Both the position numbers and the translations under genes were made by a program. Under the pieces are notes generated by a model. That model was given only the letters and a program-made list of their open reading frames with translations. It searched no databases and was not told the DNA's origin. Of a stretch of DNA of 64,000 bases, positions 27,440 through 37,953 are shown piece after piece. Position 1 is the first letter of the stretch; each line of letters opens with the position of its first letter. The stretch is from Ensifer sp. Root278 (lineage in GTDB: Bacteria; Pseudomonadota; Alphaproteobacteria; Rhizobiales; Rhizobiaceae), in the NCBI RefSeq assembly GCF_001429285.1, contig NZ_LMJJ01000001.1:544689-608688 (forward strand), given 5' to 3'.

Positions 27440-28416
27440 TGGCGAAGTTTCTAAAGAATCGTGAGCTGCTGCTCGTCGGCGCGATCGCCGTGCTGCTCGC
27501 GCTCATTACCTGGCGTTTCCCGCCTTTCGTCGCACCCGCCAATCTCGCGCGTGTCTACAACGACACCTCGATCCTCATTATCCTGGCGCTCGGCCAGATG
27601 GCTGTGATCCTGACGCGCTGCATCGACCTTTCGATGGCTGCCAACCTGGCGCTCTCCGGCATGGTCGCGGCGATGCTGAACGCTGCTTTTCCGGGCCTGC
27701 CGATCCCACTGATCATGCTCGCCGCGATCGCGCTCGGCGCGTTGCTCGGTATGATCAACGGCGCGCTCGTCTGGAAACTCGATATTCCGCCGATCGTCGT
27801 GACACTCGGCACGCTCACTATCTATCGCGGCCTGATCTTCCTCTTGACCGACGGCAAGTGGATCAACGCGCACCAGATGAGTGATGCATTCAAGGCGCTG
27901 CCGCGCGACGCGCTCTTCGGCTTCCCGGTTCTTTCCTGGCTGTCGCTGGTCATGATCGGGCTCGTCTTCCTGCTGATGAACCGCACGGCCCTCGGCCGCG
28001 CCTTCTATGCCGTCGGCGGCAATCCGCATGCGGCCGTCTATACCGGCATCGATGTCGGCCGCACCCGCTTCTCGGCCTATTGCCTTTCGGGCGCGCTCGC
28101 CGGGCTATCCGGCTATCTCTGGGTGTCGCGTTATGCCGTCGCCTATGTCGACATCGCCGCCGGCTTCGAGCTCGACATCATCGCGGCCTGTGTCATCGGC
28201 GGCATCTCGATCGCCGGCGGTATCGGTACCGTCGCGGGTGCAGTGCTCGGCGCGCTGTTTCTCGGCGTGATCAAGAACGCCCTGCCGGTCATCAACATTT
28301 CGCCCTTCGCGCAGATGGCGATTTCCGGCACGGTCATCATTATCGCTGTTGCCGTCAACGCCCGCGCCGAGCGGCGAAAGGGCCGTGTCATCCTGAGAAA
28401 AGCGGAGGCTGTCTGA
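27439..28416 (+). CDS. rhaP: Rhamnose ABC transporter, permease
   Basis: 325 residues, about eight to nine hydrophobic segments, of the AraH/RbsC-type permease family. Markers include ILALGQMAVILTRCIDLSMAANLALSGM and the GRAFYAVGGNPHAAVYTGIDV loop that contacts the ATPase. The start overlaps the rhaT stop (TGATG), and the stop overlaps the rhaQ start in the same way. It pairs with RhaQ as an inner-membrane heterodimer. Confidence 0.93.
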   Translation: MAKFLKNRELLLVGAIAVLLALITWRFPPFVAPANLARVYNDTSILIILALGQMAVILTRCIDLSMAANLALSGMVAAMLNAAFPGLPIPLIMLAAIALGALLGMINGALVWKLDIPPIVVTLGTLTIYRGLIFLLTDGKWINAHQMSDAFKALPRDALFGFPVLSWLSLVMIGLVFLLMNRTALGRAFYAVGGNPHAAVYTGIDVGRTRFSAYCLSGALAGLSGYLWVSRYAVAYVDIAAGFELDIIAACVIGGISIAGGIGTVAGAVLGALFLGVIKNALPVINISPFAQMAISGTVIIIAVAVNARAERRKGRVILRKAEAV

Positions 28417-29420
28417 TGGCCGAAACCCACCTGGCTCCCCGCCACATCCCCGATCGGCTGGAAGGGCGCGGCGCCCGGCTTTTGAGGAGCTGGGAAAGCC
28501 TGCTGTTCGTCGTCGCCTGCCTGATCTTCCTCGGCAACTCACTGGCGTCGCCGTATTTCCTCGATCCGTGGAACCTCTCGGACGCGACCTTCAACTTCAC
28601 CGAGAAGGCGATGATCGCCTTTGCCATGGCGCTCGTGATCATCTCCGGCGAGATCGATCTGTCGGTGGCCTCGATCATCGCGCTTGCCTCGACGGCGATG
28701 GGCTATGCCGTCCAGCTCGGCTTCGATACGCCGGCGCTGGTGGCGATCGGCCTCTCAGTGGGCCTCATTTGCGGCGCGGTCAACGGCCTGTTGATCACTG
28801 GTCTCGGGCTGCCGTCGATCGTGGTGACCATCGGCACCATGAGCCTCTTCCGCGGGCTCTCCTTCATCATTCTCGGCGACCAGGCCTTCACCGGCTATCC
28901 CGGCAGTTTCTCCTGGTTCGGCCAGGGCTATGTCTGGTGGGTGTTTTCCTTCGAGTTCACGCTCTTCGTCATCCTCGCCATCGTCTACGGCATCGTCCTG
29001 CACAAGACCAATTTCGGCCGTGCGGTCTATGCCATTGGCAACAATCAGACTGCAGCGCTTTTTTCCGGCATCCGGGTCGCGCGCATCAAGTTTATCCTCT
29101 TCCTGCTTACCGGTCTGATGGCGGGGCTTGCATCGATCTGCCTGACCTCGCGCCTCGGCTCGACCCGTCCGTCGATCGCGCTCGGCTGGGAGCTCGAAGT
29201 GGTGACGATGGTGGTGCTCGGAGGCGTCAACATTCTCGGTGGCTCCGGAACCATCCCCGGCGTCGTGCTCGCGGCGCTGATCATGGGCATGGTGACCTTC
29301 GGCTTCGGCCTTCTCAACGTGCCTGGTATCGTCATGTCGATCTTCATCGGACTGCTGCTGATCTCGGTCATCGCACTCCCCATTCTCTGGCGGCGTGCCC
29401 GCCGCCGTCTCGCGCATTGA
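28416..29420 (+). CDS. rhaQ: Rhamnose ABC transporter, permease
   Basis: 334 residues, paralogous to RhaP. Family features are [65 protein letters not shown] and [15 protein letters not shown]. The start overlaps the rhaP stop by one base (TGATG), so translation is probably coupled. Together with RhaP it forms the translocation channel. Confidence 0.93.
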   Translation: MAETHLAPRHIPDRLEGRGARLLRSWESLLFVVACLIFLGNSLASPYFLDPWNLSDATFNFTEKAMIAFAMALVIISGEIDLSVASIIALASTAMGYAVQLGFDTPALVAIGLSVGLICGAVNGLLITGLGLPSIVVTIGTMSLFRGLSFIILGDQAFTGYPGSFSWFGQGYVWWVFSFEFTLFVILAIVYGIVLHKTNFGRAVYAIGNNQTAALFSGIRVARIKFILFLLTGLMAGLASICLTSRLGSTRPSIALGWELEVVTMVVLGGVNILGGSGTIPGVVLAALIMGMVTFGFGLLNVPGIVMSIFIGLLLISVIALPILWRRARRRLAH

Positions 29421-29427
29421 GGTTCCG

Positions 29428-29742
29428 ATGGAAAAATACGCCTTCCGCATGCGGCTGAACCCGGGCATGGCCGCCGAATACAAGGCGCGGCACGATGCCA
29501 TCTGGCCGGAGCTGGCGGCGCTCCTGAAGGAGGCGGGCGTCTCCGACTATTCCATCCATCTGGACGAGGAGACCAGCCTGCTCTTCGGCGTGCTCTGGCG
29601 CACTGACGATCACCGCATGGCCGACCTGCCCTCCCATCCGGTCATGCGGAAGTGGTGGGCCTACATGGCCGATATCATGGAAACCCGTGGCGATAACGAG
29701 CCGGTGGCGGTGCCGCTCAAGACCGTCTTTCATATGGACTGA
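29428..29742 (+). CDS. rhaU: L-rhamnose mutarotase
   Basis: 104 residues, the normal length. It interconverts alpha and beta anomers of L-rhamnose. The signature [29 protein letters not shown] includes the likely catalytic His22, and the later [16 protein letters not shown] and [10 protein letters not shown] are typical. It lies between transporter and kinase genes, so imported rhamnose would be equilibrated before metabolism. Its TGA overlaps an ATG just before rhaK. Confidence 0.93.
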   Translation: MEKYAFRMRLNPGMAAEYKARHDAIWPELAALLKEAGVSDYSIHLDEETSLLFGVLWRTDDHRMADLPSHPVMRKWWAYMADIMETRGDNEPVAVPLKTVFHMD

Positions 29743-29746
29743 TGCG

Positions 29747-31135
29747 ATGCGGGTCGTTGGCGTCATCGATATCGGCAAGACCAATGCGAAGGTCGCGGCC
29801 GTCGATCTCGAGCGGTTTGAGGAGATCGCCGTTCGCAAAACGGCGAATGTGGTACAAAGGGACGGTCCCTATCCGCATTTCGATATCGACCATCTCTGGG
29901 CCTTCCTGCTTGAGAGCCTCGCGGCGCTCAACGCCGAACACGCCTTCGAGGCAGTCTCCATTACCACCCATGGCGCGACAGCGGTGGTGCTCGATCCGGC
30001 AGGCCACCTTGCGCTTCCGGTGCTGGACTATGAATACGCCGGTCCCGACAGCCTTGCCGCCGAATATGATGCGGCGCGGCCGCCATTTTCCGAGACCGGC
30101 TCGGCACGCCTGCCGATGGGCCTCAATGTCGGGGCGCAACTCTTTTGGCAGCAGAAGACCTTTCCCGATGATTTTGCCCGGGTCGCCTCGATCCTCACCT
30201 ACGCTCAATACTGGACCTATCGGCTGACCGGCGTGCTCTGCAACGAACTGACCTCGCTCGGTTGTCACACCGATCTTTGGAACCCGCGAGCCGGCACGTT
30301 CTCGTCTCTGGTCGAACGCCAGGGCTGGAGGCCACTCTTTGCGCCGGTTTTGAAGGCGAACGATATCGCCGGTGCCTTGCGACCGGAACTCTGTGCCGCA
30401 ACCGGCATTGCCGCCGAGACGCCCGTCTATTGCGGCATTCATGATTCCAACGCATCGCTGCTCCCGCATCTGCTGACGCGCGCTTCGCCATTCTCGGTGG
30501 TCTCCACTGGTACCTGGGTCGTCATGCTGGCGGTCGGCGCAGAGCCGAAGGCGCTCGACGAACATCGCGACACGCTCATCAACGTCAACGCGCTCGGCGA
30601 GCCCGTGCCCTCGGCCCGCTTCATGGGCGGCCGCGCCTTCCAGCTTCTGCTGGGGGAGGGGTCGGTTCCCGCATCGCCGGATGTGGAAGAGACGGTCGCC
30701 AAGGCCGGCCACATGCTGCTGCCGTCCATTCCCGAGGGGTCTGGTCCCTTTCCGGCTTCGAAGGCGATCTGGACGACCGACGAACAGGCGCTTGGCGCCG
30801 CCGAGCGTTTTGCCGTCGTCTCGTTTCACCTGGCGCTGATGACGGCCACCTGCCTCGATCTGATCGGCGCGCGCGGGGAGGTCGTCGTCGAGGGACCGTT
30901 TGCCGCAAACAAGGCCTATCTGCGCATGCTCGCAGCGGCGACCGGAAGGCCGGTCTTCGCCGATCCCCAGAATGTTACGGGCACGAGCCTCGGTGCAGCC
31001 TGCCTCGTCCAGGGATCGAGGGTCAGGACCGGGATCGAGCCGGTTGCGGGCGAGATTCCCGAGAGCTTCGTCATCTATGCGCAGGCATGGCGCGAGGCGG
31101 CACTCAAGCATACAGGCAAAGAAAAGCGGCCGTAG
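29747..31135 (+). CDS. rhaK: Rhamnulokinase/rhamnose kinase (FGGY family)
   Basis: 462 residues, FGGY sugar-kinase fold. The phosphate-1 motif VIDIGKTNAKVAAVD is at the N terminus; CGIHDSNASLLPHLL and STGTWVVML form the second ATP/sugar site. In rhizobia RhaK is needed for rhamnose uptake as well as catabolism and interacts with the ABC transporter (published for R. leguminosarum). The ATG at 29747 lies 5 bp after rhaU. An inverted repeat with 8-bp arms GCGGCCGT spans the stop codon (31126-31154). Confidence 0.9.
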   Translation: MRVVGVIDIGKTNAKVAAVDLERFEEIAVRKTANVVQRDGPYPHFDIDHLWAFLLESLAALNAEHAFEAVSITTHGATAVVLDPAGHLALPVLDYEYAGPDSLAAEYDAARPPFSETGSARLPMGLNVGAQLFWQQKTFPDDFARVASILTYAQYWTYRLTGVLCNELTSLGCHTDLWNPRAGTFSSLVERQGWRPLFAPVLKANDIAGALRPELCAATGIAAETPVYCGIHDSNASLLPHLLTRASPFSVVSTGTWVVMLAVGAEPKALDEHRDTLINVNALGEPVPSARFMGGRAFQLLLGEGSVPASPDVEETVAKAGHMLLPSIPEGSGPFPASKAIWTTDEQALGAAERFAVVSFHLALMTATCLDLIGARGEVVVEGPFAANKAYLRMLAAATGRPVFADPQNVTGTSLGAACLVQGSRVRTGIEPVAGEIPESFVIYAQAWREAALKHTGKEKRP

Positions 31136-31196
31136 AACATCCGGTCACGGCCGCAAGACGCTTGGCTGTGTCAGTAAGATACGGGCCCGAGCCCGC

Positions 31197-31310
31197 TCAA
31201 AACACAGAGCTGCGATTTGCCGAGCGGTTATGCTCGATGTTGAGCACGATCGATACTGCCATCATTGTCAGGATTGCTGTGAGTGCGGCGCCAATACCAA
31301 GAACAATCAT
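31197..31310 (-). CDS. 37-residue membrane miniprotein
   Basis: The minus strand encodes MIVLGIGAALTAILTMMAVSI-type hydrophobic residues followed by a polar tail (NIEHNRSANRSS): one membrane span, then about 14 soluble residues. AGGA lies about 8 bp before the ATG. It is convergent with rhaK. No homologue recognised; short but well formed. Confidence 0.5.
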   Translation of the reverse strand: MIVLGIGAALTAILTMMAVSIVLNIEHNRSANRSSVF

Positions 31311-31354
31311 TGTTCGTTTCCTGTAAGCGCATCATCATGATGTCGCTTTGCCTA

Positions 31355-31465
31355 GATCACGATGATTTGGGTCGCAGCGACCCCAATCATAAACGTGATC
31401 GATTTCTTACTAGTTAGAGCGGGATGCGGGAGGAAAACCGCACACACTTTTCCTCATCCCGCTCT
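31355..31465. repeat. Two-module palindromic intergenic element (RIME-like)
   Basis: Module one (31355-31400) is an imperfect inverted repeat with outer arms GATCACG/CGTGATC and inner arms TGGGTCG/CGACCC. Module two (31416-31465) has 11-bp outer arms AGAGCGGGATG/CATCCCGCTCT and 7-bp inner arms AGGAAAA/TTTTCCT. I associate both with dispersed mosaic elements of Sinorhizobium; copy number cannot be tested here. Confidence 0.7.
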
Positions 31466-31934
31466 TGCGAAGGTTTCTTCGCGCATTGAGCGCCCACTTC
31501 ACTTTCGCTTCGATACGCGAGCGCAAGTCGAAGTACAATTCTAAACTCTTGTGAGTGAGAACCTGTTGTAATCCAGGGGCTTTATTACAGTTTTGTTGCA
31601 GTGCAGAAATGGCCCGCGAAAACACCCTGCGAATTTTAGTGAATCCGATTAGAGGCGAGGGACCGTTAACCTTCAAGCAAGGAATTAACCATAAACATGG
31701 TCCCACACGTCGGAATGGGATAATTCACAAGTCTCCTCAAGGCATGATGCCGCCCCGCCGTACCGGTTCCGGTCCGGTATCCATTCTTCACCGAATTTAC
31801 TTGCGGGATGAACGATAGCAGACGCTGCTGGCGGGGGCTGATCTCATCGATGTGGCGTGCACGTCCGGTGGACTGTGGCTCCCCTTGAACCGCCCCGGGC
31901 AAATTCGAAAACGCGCATTACCCGGGGATCAGCG
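31466..31934. other. Upstream region of the chemotaxis operon
   Basis: About 470 bp with no convincing gene. It contains GTTAAC at 31665-31670, a hexamer that also recurs between flaA and flaB. The che operon promoter should lie here; I cannot place it. Confidence 0.4.
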
Positions 31935-33548
31935 TTGAGGCAGGAAGCATCGTCAGAACAGGCAAGGAAGGGCCAGGCAGGCAGCCTGCTGGAGCGCTTG
32001 CGTTTTGCCGGGCTCGACGATGAGAGCTGCAACCGCGTCCGGGATCATAGACAGAAGCTTTCTCCCCGCATCGACCAGGCGCTTCGCGACCTTTTCCAGC
32101 GCCTCCAGACCTATCCCGATGCCGCCCGCCATTTCGACAGCGATCGCCAGATCGATCGCCTCCAGGATCTTCAGTCGTCGCACTGGAACGTGCTGACCGA
32201 CGCGCGTTTCGATGGGCTCTATGCCGAGCGCGTCAAGGTGCTCGCCGACACGGCAAGCCGCATGGGTCTCGATCCGCGCTGGCAGATGGCAAGCCACGCG
32301 GTCGTGCTCGAACATCTGCTCGTCGGTCTCATCGAAGAGGCCTGGCCGAGATCTTTCCTGCCGATGGGCAAGGCGCGTCGCCGCGAGCTCTGCGACCTCG
32401 TCGCCGCGCTGGTGCGCACCGTCTTCGTCGACACCGAGATCGGTGTTTCGCTCCGTTTCAATGCCCTGCGCCAGCAGCACCAGCGGCAGCTGACCGAGCA
32501 GCGCAGCGCCGACGAACAGGAAGTCAAGGCGCTCTTCGGCGACTTTGCCGAGAGTCTGAGCCAGGGCGATCTTGGTGCGCGCTTGCCGGAAGCGGCAGCG
32601 GAAGCCTACCAGCCGATCGTCGCCAGTCTGAATGCGGCGCTGGAACAAATTCAACAGAGCCTGCAGGCATCTGACCACCACAACCGTTCCGCCGAAGCTC
32701 TGGTCGATCGCATGCGCGGAAACGCGGCAACCTTTTCGGACAAGGCGAGTGTCGAAGCCGATGCGCTGTCCGGGCAACTTGCAGCACTTGCCGACATGGC
32801 TGGACGCATGGCGAGCGGCTCCGGCCGCATCAGCGCCACGGAGACGAAGGCCAACGAAACCCGCATCGCCGTCGAGCGCAGCGGCGAAATCGCCGGCCAG
32901 GCGATCAGCGCCATGGCCGACATCGAGGCATCGGCCGAAAAGATCGGCCAGATCATCGGCGTGATCGACGAGATCGCCTTCCAGACCAATCTGCTGGCGC
33001 TCAATGCCGGCATCGAAGCGGCGCGGGCCGGCGACAGCGGTCGCGGCTTTGCCGTTGTCGCCCAGGAAGTGCGCGCGCTCGCGCAGCGCTCCGGTGAGGC
33101 GGCCCGCGAAATCAAGCAGCTCGTCTCCGGCACCAAGGCGCAGGTCGAAACCGGTGTCGAGATCGTCGGCCGCACGCAGGACGCGATCAGCAGCATCGTC
33201 GAGCAGGTCACGTCGATCAATTCGGCCGTTTCCGGCATAGCCCGCGAAGCGGAGCAACAGGTCGGCGACCTCCGGGGCGTTGCCGCCGAGATCGGCACGA
33301 TCTCCCAGGGCGTGCAGGCAAGTGCTGCCCTGGCGGGAGAAACCGCGCGTTCGTCGGACGATCTCCACACCGTCATCGTCGAGCTTGGCGAAACCATCCG
33401 TCGGTTTCGTCTGGAGCGGCGTCATCCCGTTTCGTCAGCTGTCGGTCGCGAACCGAGCCGGCCGGCCCTGGGCGTAGTTGCTGAAGAGCCGGGACTGCCG
33501 CTGTTCGACGACGGGCCGCAACGGCAGCTCGCCGGATGGCAGCGCTGA
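31935..33548 (+). CDS. icpA: Cytoplasmic globin-like chemoreceptor
   Basis: 537 residues from the TTG at 31935, which has GGGGA 6 bp upstream; the frame is open to a GTG at 31857. Residues about 15-180 resemble a globin-coupled sensor domain ([23 protein letters not shown], then MGLDPRW), but the position of the heme-ligating histidine, four residues before the Gly of MGL, is Ala. The C-terminal half is an MCP signalling domain with the hairpin motif [23 protein letters not shown]. No transmembrane helix is present, so it is a soluble receptor. It is the first gene of the che operon, like IcpA of S. meliloti. What it senses is unknown. Confidence 0.87.
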   Translation: MRQEASSEQARKGQAGSLLERLRFAGLDDESCNRVRDHRQKLSPRIDQALRDLFQRLQTYPDAARHFDSDRQIDRLQDLQSSHWNVLTDARFDGLYAERVKVLADTASRMGLDPRWQMASHAVVLEHLLVGLIEEAWPRSFLPMGKARRRELCDLVAALVRTVFVDTEIGVSLRFNALRQQHQRQLTEQRSADEQEVKALFGDFAESLSQGDLGARLPEAAAEAYQPIVASLNAALEQIQQSLQASDHHNRSAEALVDRMRGNAATFSDKASVEADALSGQLAALADMAGRMASGSGRISATETKANETRIAVERSGEIAGQAISAMADIEASAEKIGQIIGVIDEIAFQTNLLALNAGIEAARAGDSGRGFAVVAQEVRALAQRSGEAAREIKQLVSGTKAQVETGVEIVGRTQDAISSIVEQVTSINSAVSGIAREAEQQVGDLRGVAAEIGTISQGVQASAALAGETARSSDDLHTVIVELGETIRRFRLERRHPVSSAVGREPSRPALGVVAEEPGLPLFDDGPQRQLAGWQR

Positions 33549-33589
33549 TTTCAAGAGCAGTACAGAGTTAGCAGTCGAGGAAGACAGGA

Positions 33590-33883
33590 ATGGCCAGCAA
33601 GAAGACCGCTCAGAAGACGCTTAGCCTCGCTCCGGTGCTGGACCTGAATGAGGCGACGGCGTTGCACGAGAAGCTGATCGCTCTGAAAGGCAGCGACATC
33701 GTGATCGACGCTTCGGCGGTCGAGCGGGTGGGCACGCTTTGTGTCCAGGTGCTGATGGCCGGCGCCAAGACCTGGGAAGAGGATCATTTGTCTTTCACCT
33801 TCAGCAAGGTGTCGGACGCTTTCGAGAAAACGACACAGCTCATCGGGGTCGAGATCGATCATCTGGTGGCAAAGGAGATTTGA
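33590..33883 (+). CDS. cheS: STAS-domain chemotaxis protein CheS
   Basis: 97 residues forming one STAS-like domain (LSLAPVLDLNEATALHEKLIALKGSDIVIDASAVERVGTLCVQVLM). The same gene lies between icpA and cheY1 in S. meliloti, where CheS binds CheA and speeds CheY1-P dephosphorylation. The context and length match. It is followed 3 bp later by cheY1. Confidence 0.85.
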   Translation: MASKKTAQKTLSLAPVLDLNEATALHEKLIALKGSDIVIDASAVERVGTLCVQVLMAGAKTWEEDHLSFTFSKVSDAFEKTTQLIGVEIDHLVAKEI

Positions 33884-33886
33884 GAA

Positions 33887-34252
33887 ATGAAGAAGCGAGT
33901 TCTGACGGTCGACGACTCCCGGACGATCCGAAACATGCTGCTGGTCACGCTGAACAATGCCGGGTTCGAAACGATCCAGGCCGAGGACGGCGTCGAGGGA
34001 CTTGAGGTTCTGGAAGAAGCCAACCCCGATGTGATCGTCACCGATATCAACATGCCGCGTCTCGACGGTTTCGGTTTCATCGAAGGCGTGCGCAAGAACG
34101 ATCGCTACCGCGCCATCCCGATCCTGGTGCTGACCACCGAAAGTGATGCGGAAAAGAAGAACCGCGCGCGCCAGGCGGGGGCAACGGGCTGGATCGTCAA
34201 GCCGTTCGACCCGACCAAACTCATCGATGCAATTGAGCGCGTAACGGCCTGA
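33887..34252 (+). CDS. cheY1: Chemotaxis response regulator CheY1
   Basis: 121-residue single receiver domain: acidic pocket Asp9-Asp10, phospho-acceptor Asp53 (VTDINMP), Thr83/84 and Lys105 (VKPF). In two-CheY alphaproteobacteria the CheY1 copy acts mainly as a phosphate sink that drains CheA through CheY2-P retro-transfer; here the assignment rests on its position before cheA. AGGAG-like purines precede the ATG. Confidence 0.92.
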   Translation: MKKRVLTVDDSRTIRNMLLVTLNNAGFETIQAEDGVEGLEVLEEANPDVIVTDINMPRLDGFGFIEGVRKNDRYRAIPILVLTTESDAEKKNRARQAGATGWIVKPFDPTKLIDAIERVTA

Positions 34253-34271
34253 AGTCCGGGGATAGCCTCCA

Positions 34272-36572
34272 ATGGATATGAACGAAATCAAAGAGATCTT
34301 CTTCCAGGAGTGCGAGGAGCAACTCGCCGAACTGGAATCGGGTCTGCTGAAGCTCAATGACGGCGACCGCGACCCGGAAACGGTCAATGCGGTGTTCCGC
34401 GCGGTGCACTCGATCAAGGGCGGCGCTGGCGCCTTTGGGCTCGACGACCTCGTCTCCTTCGCGCATGTGTTCGAGACGACCCTTGATTGCGTTCGTTCCA
34501 ACCGGCTCGATCCCGGTCCGGAGGTTCTGAAGGTCATGCTGAAGTCGGCCGACGTGCTCGCCGACCTCACCAATGCCGCTCGTGACGGCGGCAGTGTCGA
34601 CGAGGCGCGCAGCCGCCAGCTGATCAAGGAGCTTGAGGCTTTGGCGAACGGCGAAGTGCCGCAAGCGTCAGCAGCCGCCCCAGCGCCCGTCGAAGTGGTT
34701 GCCAAGCCCGTTGCCGCCGTGGCTCCGCCGCCGGTCAGCAACGAAGGCTTCCAGCCTGTCGCTTTCTCCTTTGACGACTTCGACGCTGCCGAAGAACCGC
34801 CGCTGATGGAAATGCCCACCTACGAGATCGTCTTCAAGCCGAAGTCCGATCTCTATGCCAAGGGCAATGAGGCAACGCTGCTTCTGCGCGACCTCTCCCG
34901 CCTTGGCGAAATGAGCATCCATTGCGACATGGGCGCACTGCCGACGCTCGAGCGGCTGAGCCCGGAGAGCGCCTATTTCTCCTGGAAGATCCAGCTTGCG
35001 ACCGACAAGGGCGAGGACGCGATCCGCACCGTCTTCGAATTCGCCGAGTGGGATTGCGACCTGGAGATTTCCCTGGTCGAAGACGAGGCTACGCAGTCGG
35101 GCGAAGAGCTGCCGATGCAGCCGGTGCCTTTCGATCTTTCGATCCTTGATGATGAGCCGGCGGTTTCGGTCGGTGTCGTCGAGGAGGAAGAACAGCTCGC
35201 GTCCCGACAGCAGGACATCCGCAACGCCGCCGTTTCGGCCGCAGGCACCGCCAGCAACGTGCTGCAGATGGCGCAATCCGCAGCCCGCGCCCCTGCCGAA
35301 AAGGCAGCGCCCGCCGCCAGCGCGGCCCAGAGCGCTGCCGCCCAGCAGGCAGCCGCATCGGCCGGCACGCCGACGATCCGCGTCGATCTCGACCGTGTCG
35401 ATCGCCTGATCAACCTCGTCGGCGAACTGGTCATCAACCAGGCGATGCTCTCGCAGAGCGTCGTCGAGAACGACGCCAACGGCACGTCCTCGATCAACAT
35501 GGGTCTCGAAGAGCTGCAGCAGCTCACCCGCGAGATCCAGGATTCGGTGATGGCGATCCGCGCGCAGCCGGTGAAGCCGGTGTTCCAGCGCATGTCGCGC
35601 ATCGTCCGCGAAATCGCCGACATGACCGGCAAATCGGTCCGCCTGATCACCGAGGGCGAGAACACCGAAGTCGACAAGACGGTCATCGACAAGCTTGCCG
35701 AGCCGCTGACCCACATGATCCGCAACGCGGTCGACCACGGCCTCGAAACGCCGGAGAAGCGACTTGCCGCCGGCAAGAGCGCTGAAGGCACGGTGCGCCT
35801 GACGGCCAAGCATCGCTCAGGCCGTATCGTCATCGAACTTGCCGACGACGGCGCTGGCATCAACCGCGAGAAGGTGCGCCAGAAGGCGATCGACAACGAC
35901 CTGATCGCGGCCGACGCAAATCTCTCGGACGAAGAGATCGACAACCTGATCTTCCACGCCGGCTTCTCGACGGCGGACAAGATCTCCGACATTTCCGGCC
36001 GCGGCGTCGGCATGGACGTGGTCAAGCGCTCGATCCAGGCGCTCGGTGGCCGCATCAACATCTCCTCGAAGCCGGGTCACGGTTCGGTCTTCACCATGAG
36101 CCTGCCGCTGACGCTCGCCGTGCTCGACGGCATGGTGGTCACCGTCGCCAACCAGACGCTCGTCGTGCCGCTGACCGCGATCGTCGAGACCCTGCAGCCG
36201 GAAGCTTCGGCAATCCATTCCTTCGGCTCCAACCAGCGGCTGATCTCGATCCGCAACTCCTTCTGCCCGCTCGTCGACGTCGGCCGCATCCTGAATTTCC
36301 GCGCCATCCAGGCGAACCCGGTCGAGGGCGTAGCACTTCTGGTGGAATCGGAAGGTGGCGGTCAGCGTGCGCTGATGGTCGATGCGATCCAGGGGCAGCG
36401 CCAGGTGGTGATCAAGAGCCTCGAGGCCAACTACACCCACGTGCCGGGCATCGCTGCGGCGACCATTCTCGGCGACGGCCGCGTGGCGCTCATTCTCGAC
36501 GTCGACACGATCGTGGCCGCTTCGCGTGGCCAGTCGCTGAAGCCTGAAATGTCTCTCGCCGCTGCTGGATGA
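34272..36572 (+). CDS. cheA: Chemotaxis histidine kinase CheA
   Basis: 766 residues. P1 (HPt) carries the phospho-accepting His46 in [15 protein letters not shown] Pro/Ala-rich linker and a P2-like regulator-binding region occupy the middle, with a second Ala-rich linker near residue 340. P3 dimerisation begins at [25 protein letters not shown]4 has N-box [18 protein letters not shown]1 ADDGAGIN and G2 [11 protein letters not shown]5 is CheW-like. It phosphorylates CheY1, CheY2 and CheB. Its stop overlaps the cheW start (ATGA). Confidence 0.97.
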   Translation: MDMNEIKEIFFQECEEQLAELESGLLKLNDGDRDPETVNAVFRAVHSIKGGAGAFGLDDLVSFAHVFETTLDCVRSNRLDPGPEVLKVMLKSADVLADLTNAARDGGSVDEARSRQLIKELEALANGEVPQASAAAPAPVEVVAKPVAAVAPPPVSNEGFQPVAFSFDDFDAAEEPPLMEMPTYEIVFKPKSDLYAKGNEATLLLRDLSRLGEMSIHCDMGALPTLERLSPESAYFSWKIQLATDKGEDAIRTVFEFAEWDCDLEISLVEDEATQSGEELPMQPVPFDLSILDDEPAVSVGVVEEEEQLASRQQDIRNAAVSAAGTASNVLQMAQSAARAPAEKAAPAASAAQSAAAQQAAASAGTPTIRVDLDRVDRLINLVGELVINQAMLSQSVVENDANGTSSINMGLEELQQLTREIQDSVMAIRAQPVKPVFQRMSRIVREIADMTGKSVRLITEGENTEVDKTVIDKLAEPLTHMIRNAVDHGLETPEKRLAAGKSAEGTVRLTAKHRSGRIVIELADDGAGINREKVRQKAIDNDLIAADANLSDEEIDNLIFHAGFSTADKISDISGRGVGMDVVKRSIQALGGRINISSKPGHGSVFTMSLPLTLAVLDGMVVTVANQTLVVPLTAIVETLQPEASAIHSFGSNQRLISIRNSFCPLVDVGRILNFRAIQANPVEGVALLVESEGGGQRALMVDAIQGQRQVVIKSLEANYTHVPGIAAATILGDGRVALILDVDTIVAASRGQSLKPEMSLAAAG

Positions 36573-37048
36573 ATGTGATGACCTATGTCGCAAAAAGTCT
36601 GACCACGGACGGGCGAGAGCTGATCGCTTTCCGCGTCGGCGACCAGGAGTTCTGCGTGAACGTGATGTCTGTGCGCGAAATCCGCGGATGGACGCCGGCG
36701 ACGGCGATGCCGCACGCGCCGACCTACATGCTCGGCATCATCAATCTGCGCGGTGCCGTGTTGCCGATCATCGATCTTTCGGCCCGGCTCGGCATGAAGC
36801 CGGCCGAGCCGACCGTGCGTCACGTCATCATCGTTGCGCAGGTCAAAAGCCAGGCCGTCGGTCTGCTGGTCGATGCCGTCTCCGACATCCTGACCATCAC
36901 CAATGACAAGATCCAGCCGACACCCGACGTTGTCTCGTCGGAGTTCGAGAAGAGCTTCGCCCGCGGTGTGCTGGCGATCGAAGGCCGGATGATCTGCCTC
37001 ATAGAGCTGGAAGCAATCTTCCCGCAGGAAGAAAGGGAAGCGGCATGA
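36569..37048 (+). CDS. cheW: Chemotaxis coupling protein CheW
   Basis: 159 residues, one CheW domain ([57 protein letters not shown]). It bridges receptors and CheA. The start overlaps the cheA stop by 4 bp, and its own stop overlaps cheR. A second in-frame ATG lies three codons later. Confidence 0.96.
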   Translation: MNVMTYVAKSLTTDGRELIAFRVGDQEFCVNVMSVREIRGWTPATAMPHAPTYMLGIINLRGAVLPIIDLSARLGMKPAEPTVRHVIIVAQVKSQAVGLLVDAVSDILTITNDKIQPTPDVVSSEFEKSFARGVLAIEGRMICLIELEAIFPQEEREAA

Positions 37049-37953
37049 GGAACCAGGTCGCATTCGAACAGAAGCTGTCGCCGGACGAGTGCCTGGCCAG
37101 CGGCGAATATCCATTGACCCGCCGCGATCTCACCGAGATCGCCGCGATGATCTATGCGGATGCCGGCATCTATCTCAACGAAAGCAAGGCGTCGCTCGTC
37201 TATTCGCGTCTGTCGAAGCATATCCGCAATCTCGGGCTCAAGGGCTTCCGGGATTATTGCCAGCTGGTCGCTTCGCCCGCCGGCGCCGCCGCGCGCCGCG
37301 ACATGCTTTCGCACCTGACCACCAACTTCACGCGGTTCTTCCGCGAGAACCACCACTTTGAGCACCTGAAGACCGAAGTGCTGCCGGAGCTGATCGCGCG
37401 CGCCAAGGCCGGCGGCCGGGTGCGTATCTGGTCGGCGGCCTGCTCGGACGGGCAGGAGCCCTATTCGATCGCGCTGACGGTTCTGTCGCTGCTGCCGAAC
37501 GCGGCCGACTACGACTTCCGCATCCTTGCGACCGACATCGATCCGAAGATCCTGGCACTCGCCCGTGCCGGCGCCTATGACGCAACCGCGCTTGAAACCG
37601 TCAACCCCGCCATGCGCAAGCAGTGGTTCTCCGAGGTCAATGCCGGCGGCCGCTTCAAGTGGCAGGTCGACGATCGGGTCAAGCGCCTGATCACCTTCAA
37701 CGAGCTGAACCTGATGGCGCAATGGCCGTTCAAGGGCCCGTTCGACGTCATCTTTTGCCGCAACGTCGTCATCTATTTCGATGAACCGACGCAGATGAAG
37801 ATCTGGTCGCGCTTCGCCGGCATGCTGAACACCGACGGTCATCTTTACATAGGGCATTCCGAGCGCGTGTCGGGTGACGCCAAGTCGCACTTCGACAACA
37901 TCGGTATCACCACCTACCGCCATACCGGCAAGTTTCATGGAGGACGGGCATGA
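37045..37953 (+). CDS. cheR: Chemoreceptor methyltransferase CheR
   Basis: 302 residues. The N-terminal helical domain includes [17 protein letters not shown], followed by the SAM-binding fold ([30 protein letters not shown]) and [15 protein letters not shown]. It methylates receptor glutamates during adaptation, opposing CheB. The start overlaps the cheW stop by 4 bp and the stop overlaps cheB. Confidence 0.96.
   Translation: MRNQVAFEQKLSPDECLASGEYPLTRRDLTEIAAMIYADAGIYLNESKASLVYSRLSKHIRNLGLKGFRDYCQLVASPAGAAARRDMLSHLTTNFTRFFRENHHFEHLKTEVLPELIARAKAGGRVRIWSAACSDGQEPYSIALTVLSLLPNAADYDFRILATDIDPKILALARAGAYDATALETVNPAMRKQWFSEVNAGGRFKWQVDDRVKRLITFNELNLMAQWPFKGPFDVIFCRNVVIYFDEPTQMKIWSRFAGMLNTDGHLYIGHSERVSGDAKSHFDNIGITTYRHTGKFHGGRA

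Noticed and set aside
29717..31111. 464-codon minus-strand open frame
   Set aside because: Antisense to rhaK, which carries all kinase motifs.
31126..31154. Inverted repeat over the rhaK stop as a terminator
   Set aside because: The 8-bp GCGGCCGT arms have a 13-nt loop and no T-tract, so a Rho-independent terminator is not supported; it is mentioned only in the rhaK entry.
31857..31934. Longer icpA start at GTG 31857
   Set aside because: The extra 26 residues are not globin-like and there is no ribosome site, whereas the TTG at 31935 has GGGGA 6 bp upstream. The choice remains uncertain.
31953..33425. 490-codon minus-strand open frame
   Set aside because: Antisense to the chemoreceptor gene; no domain signature.
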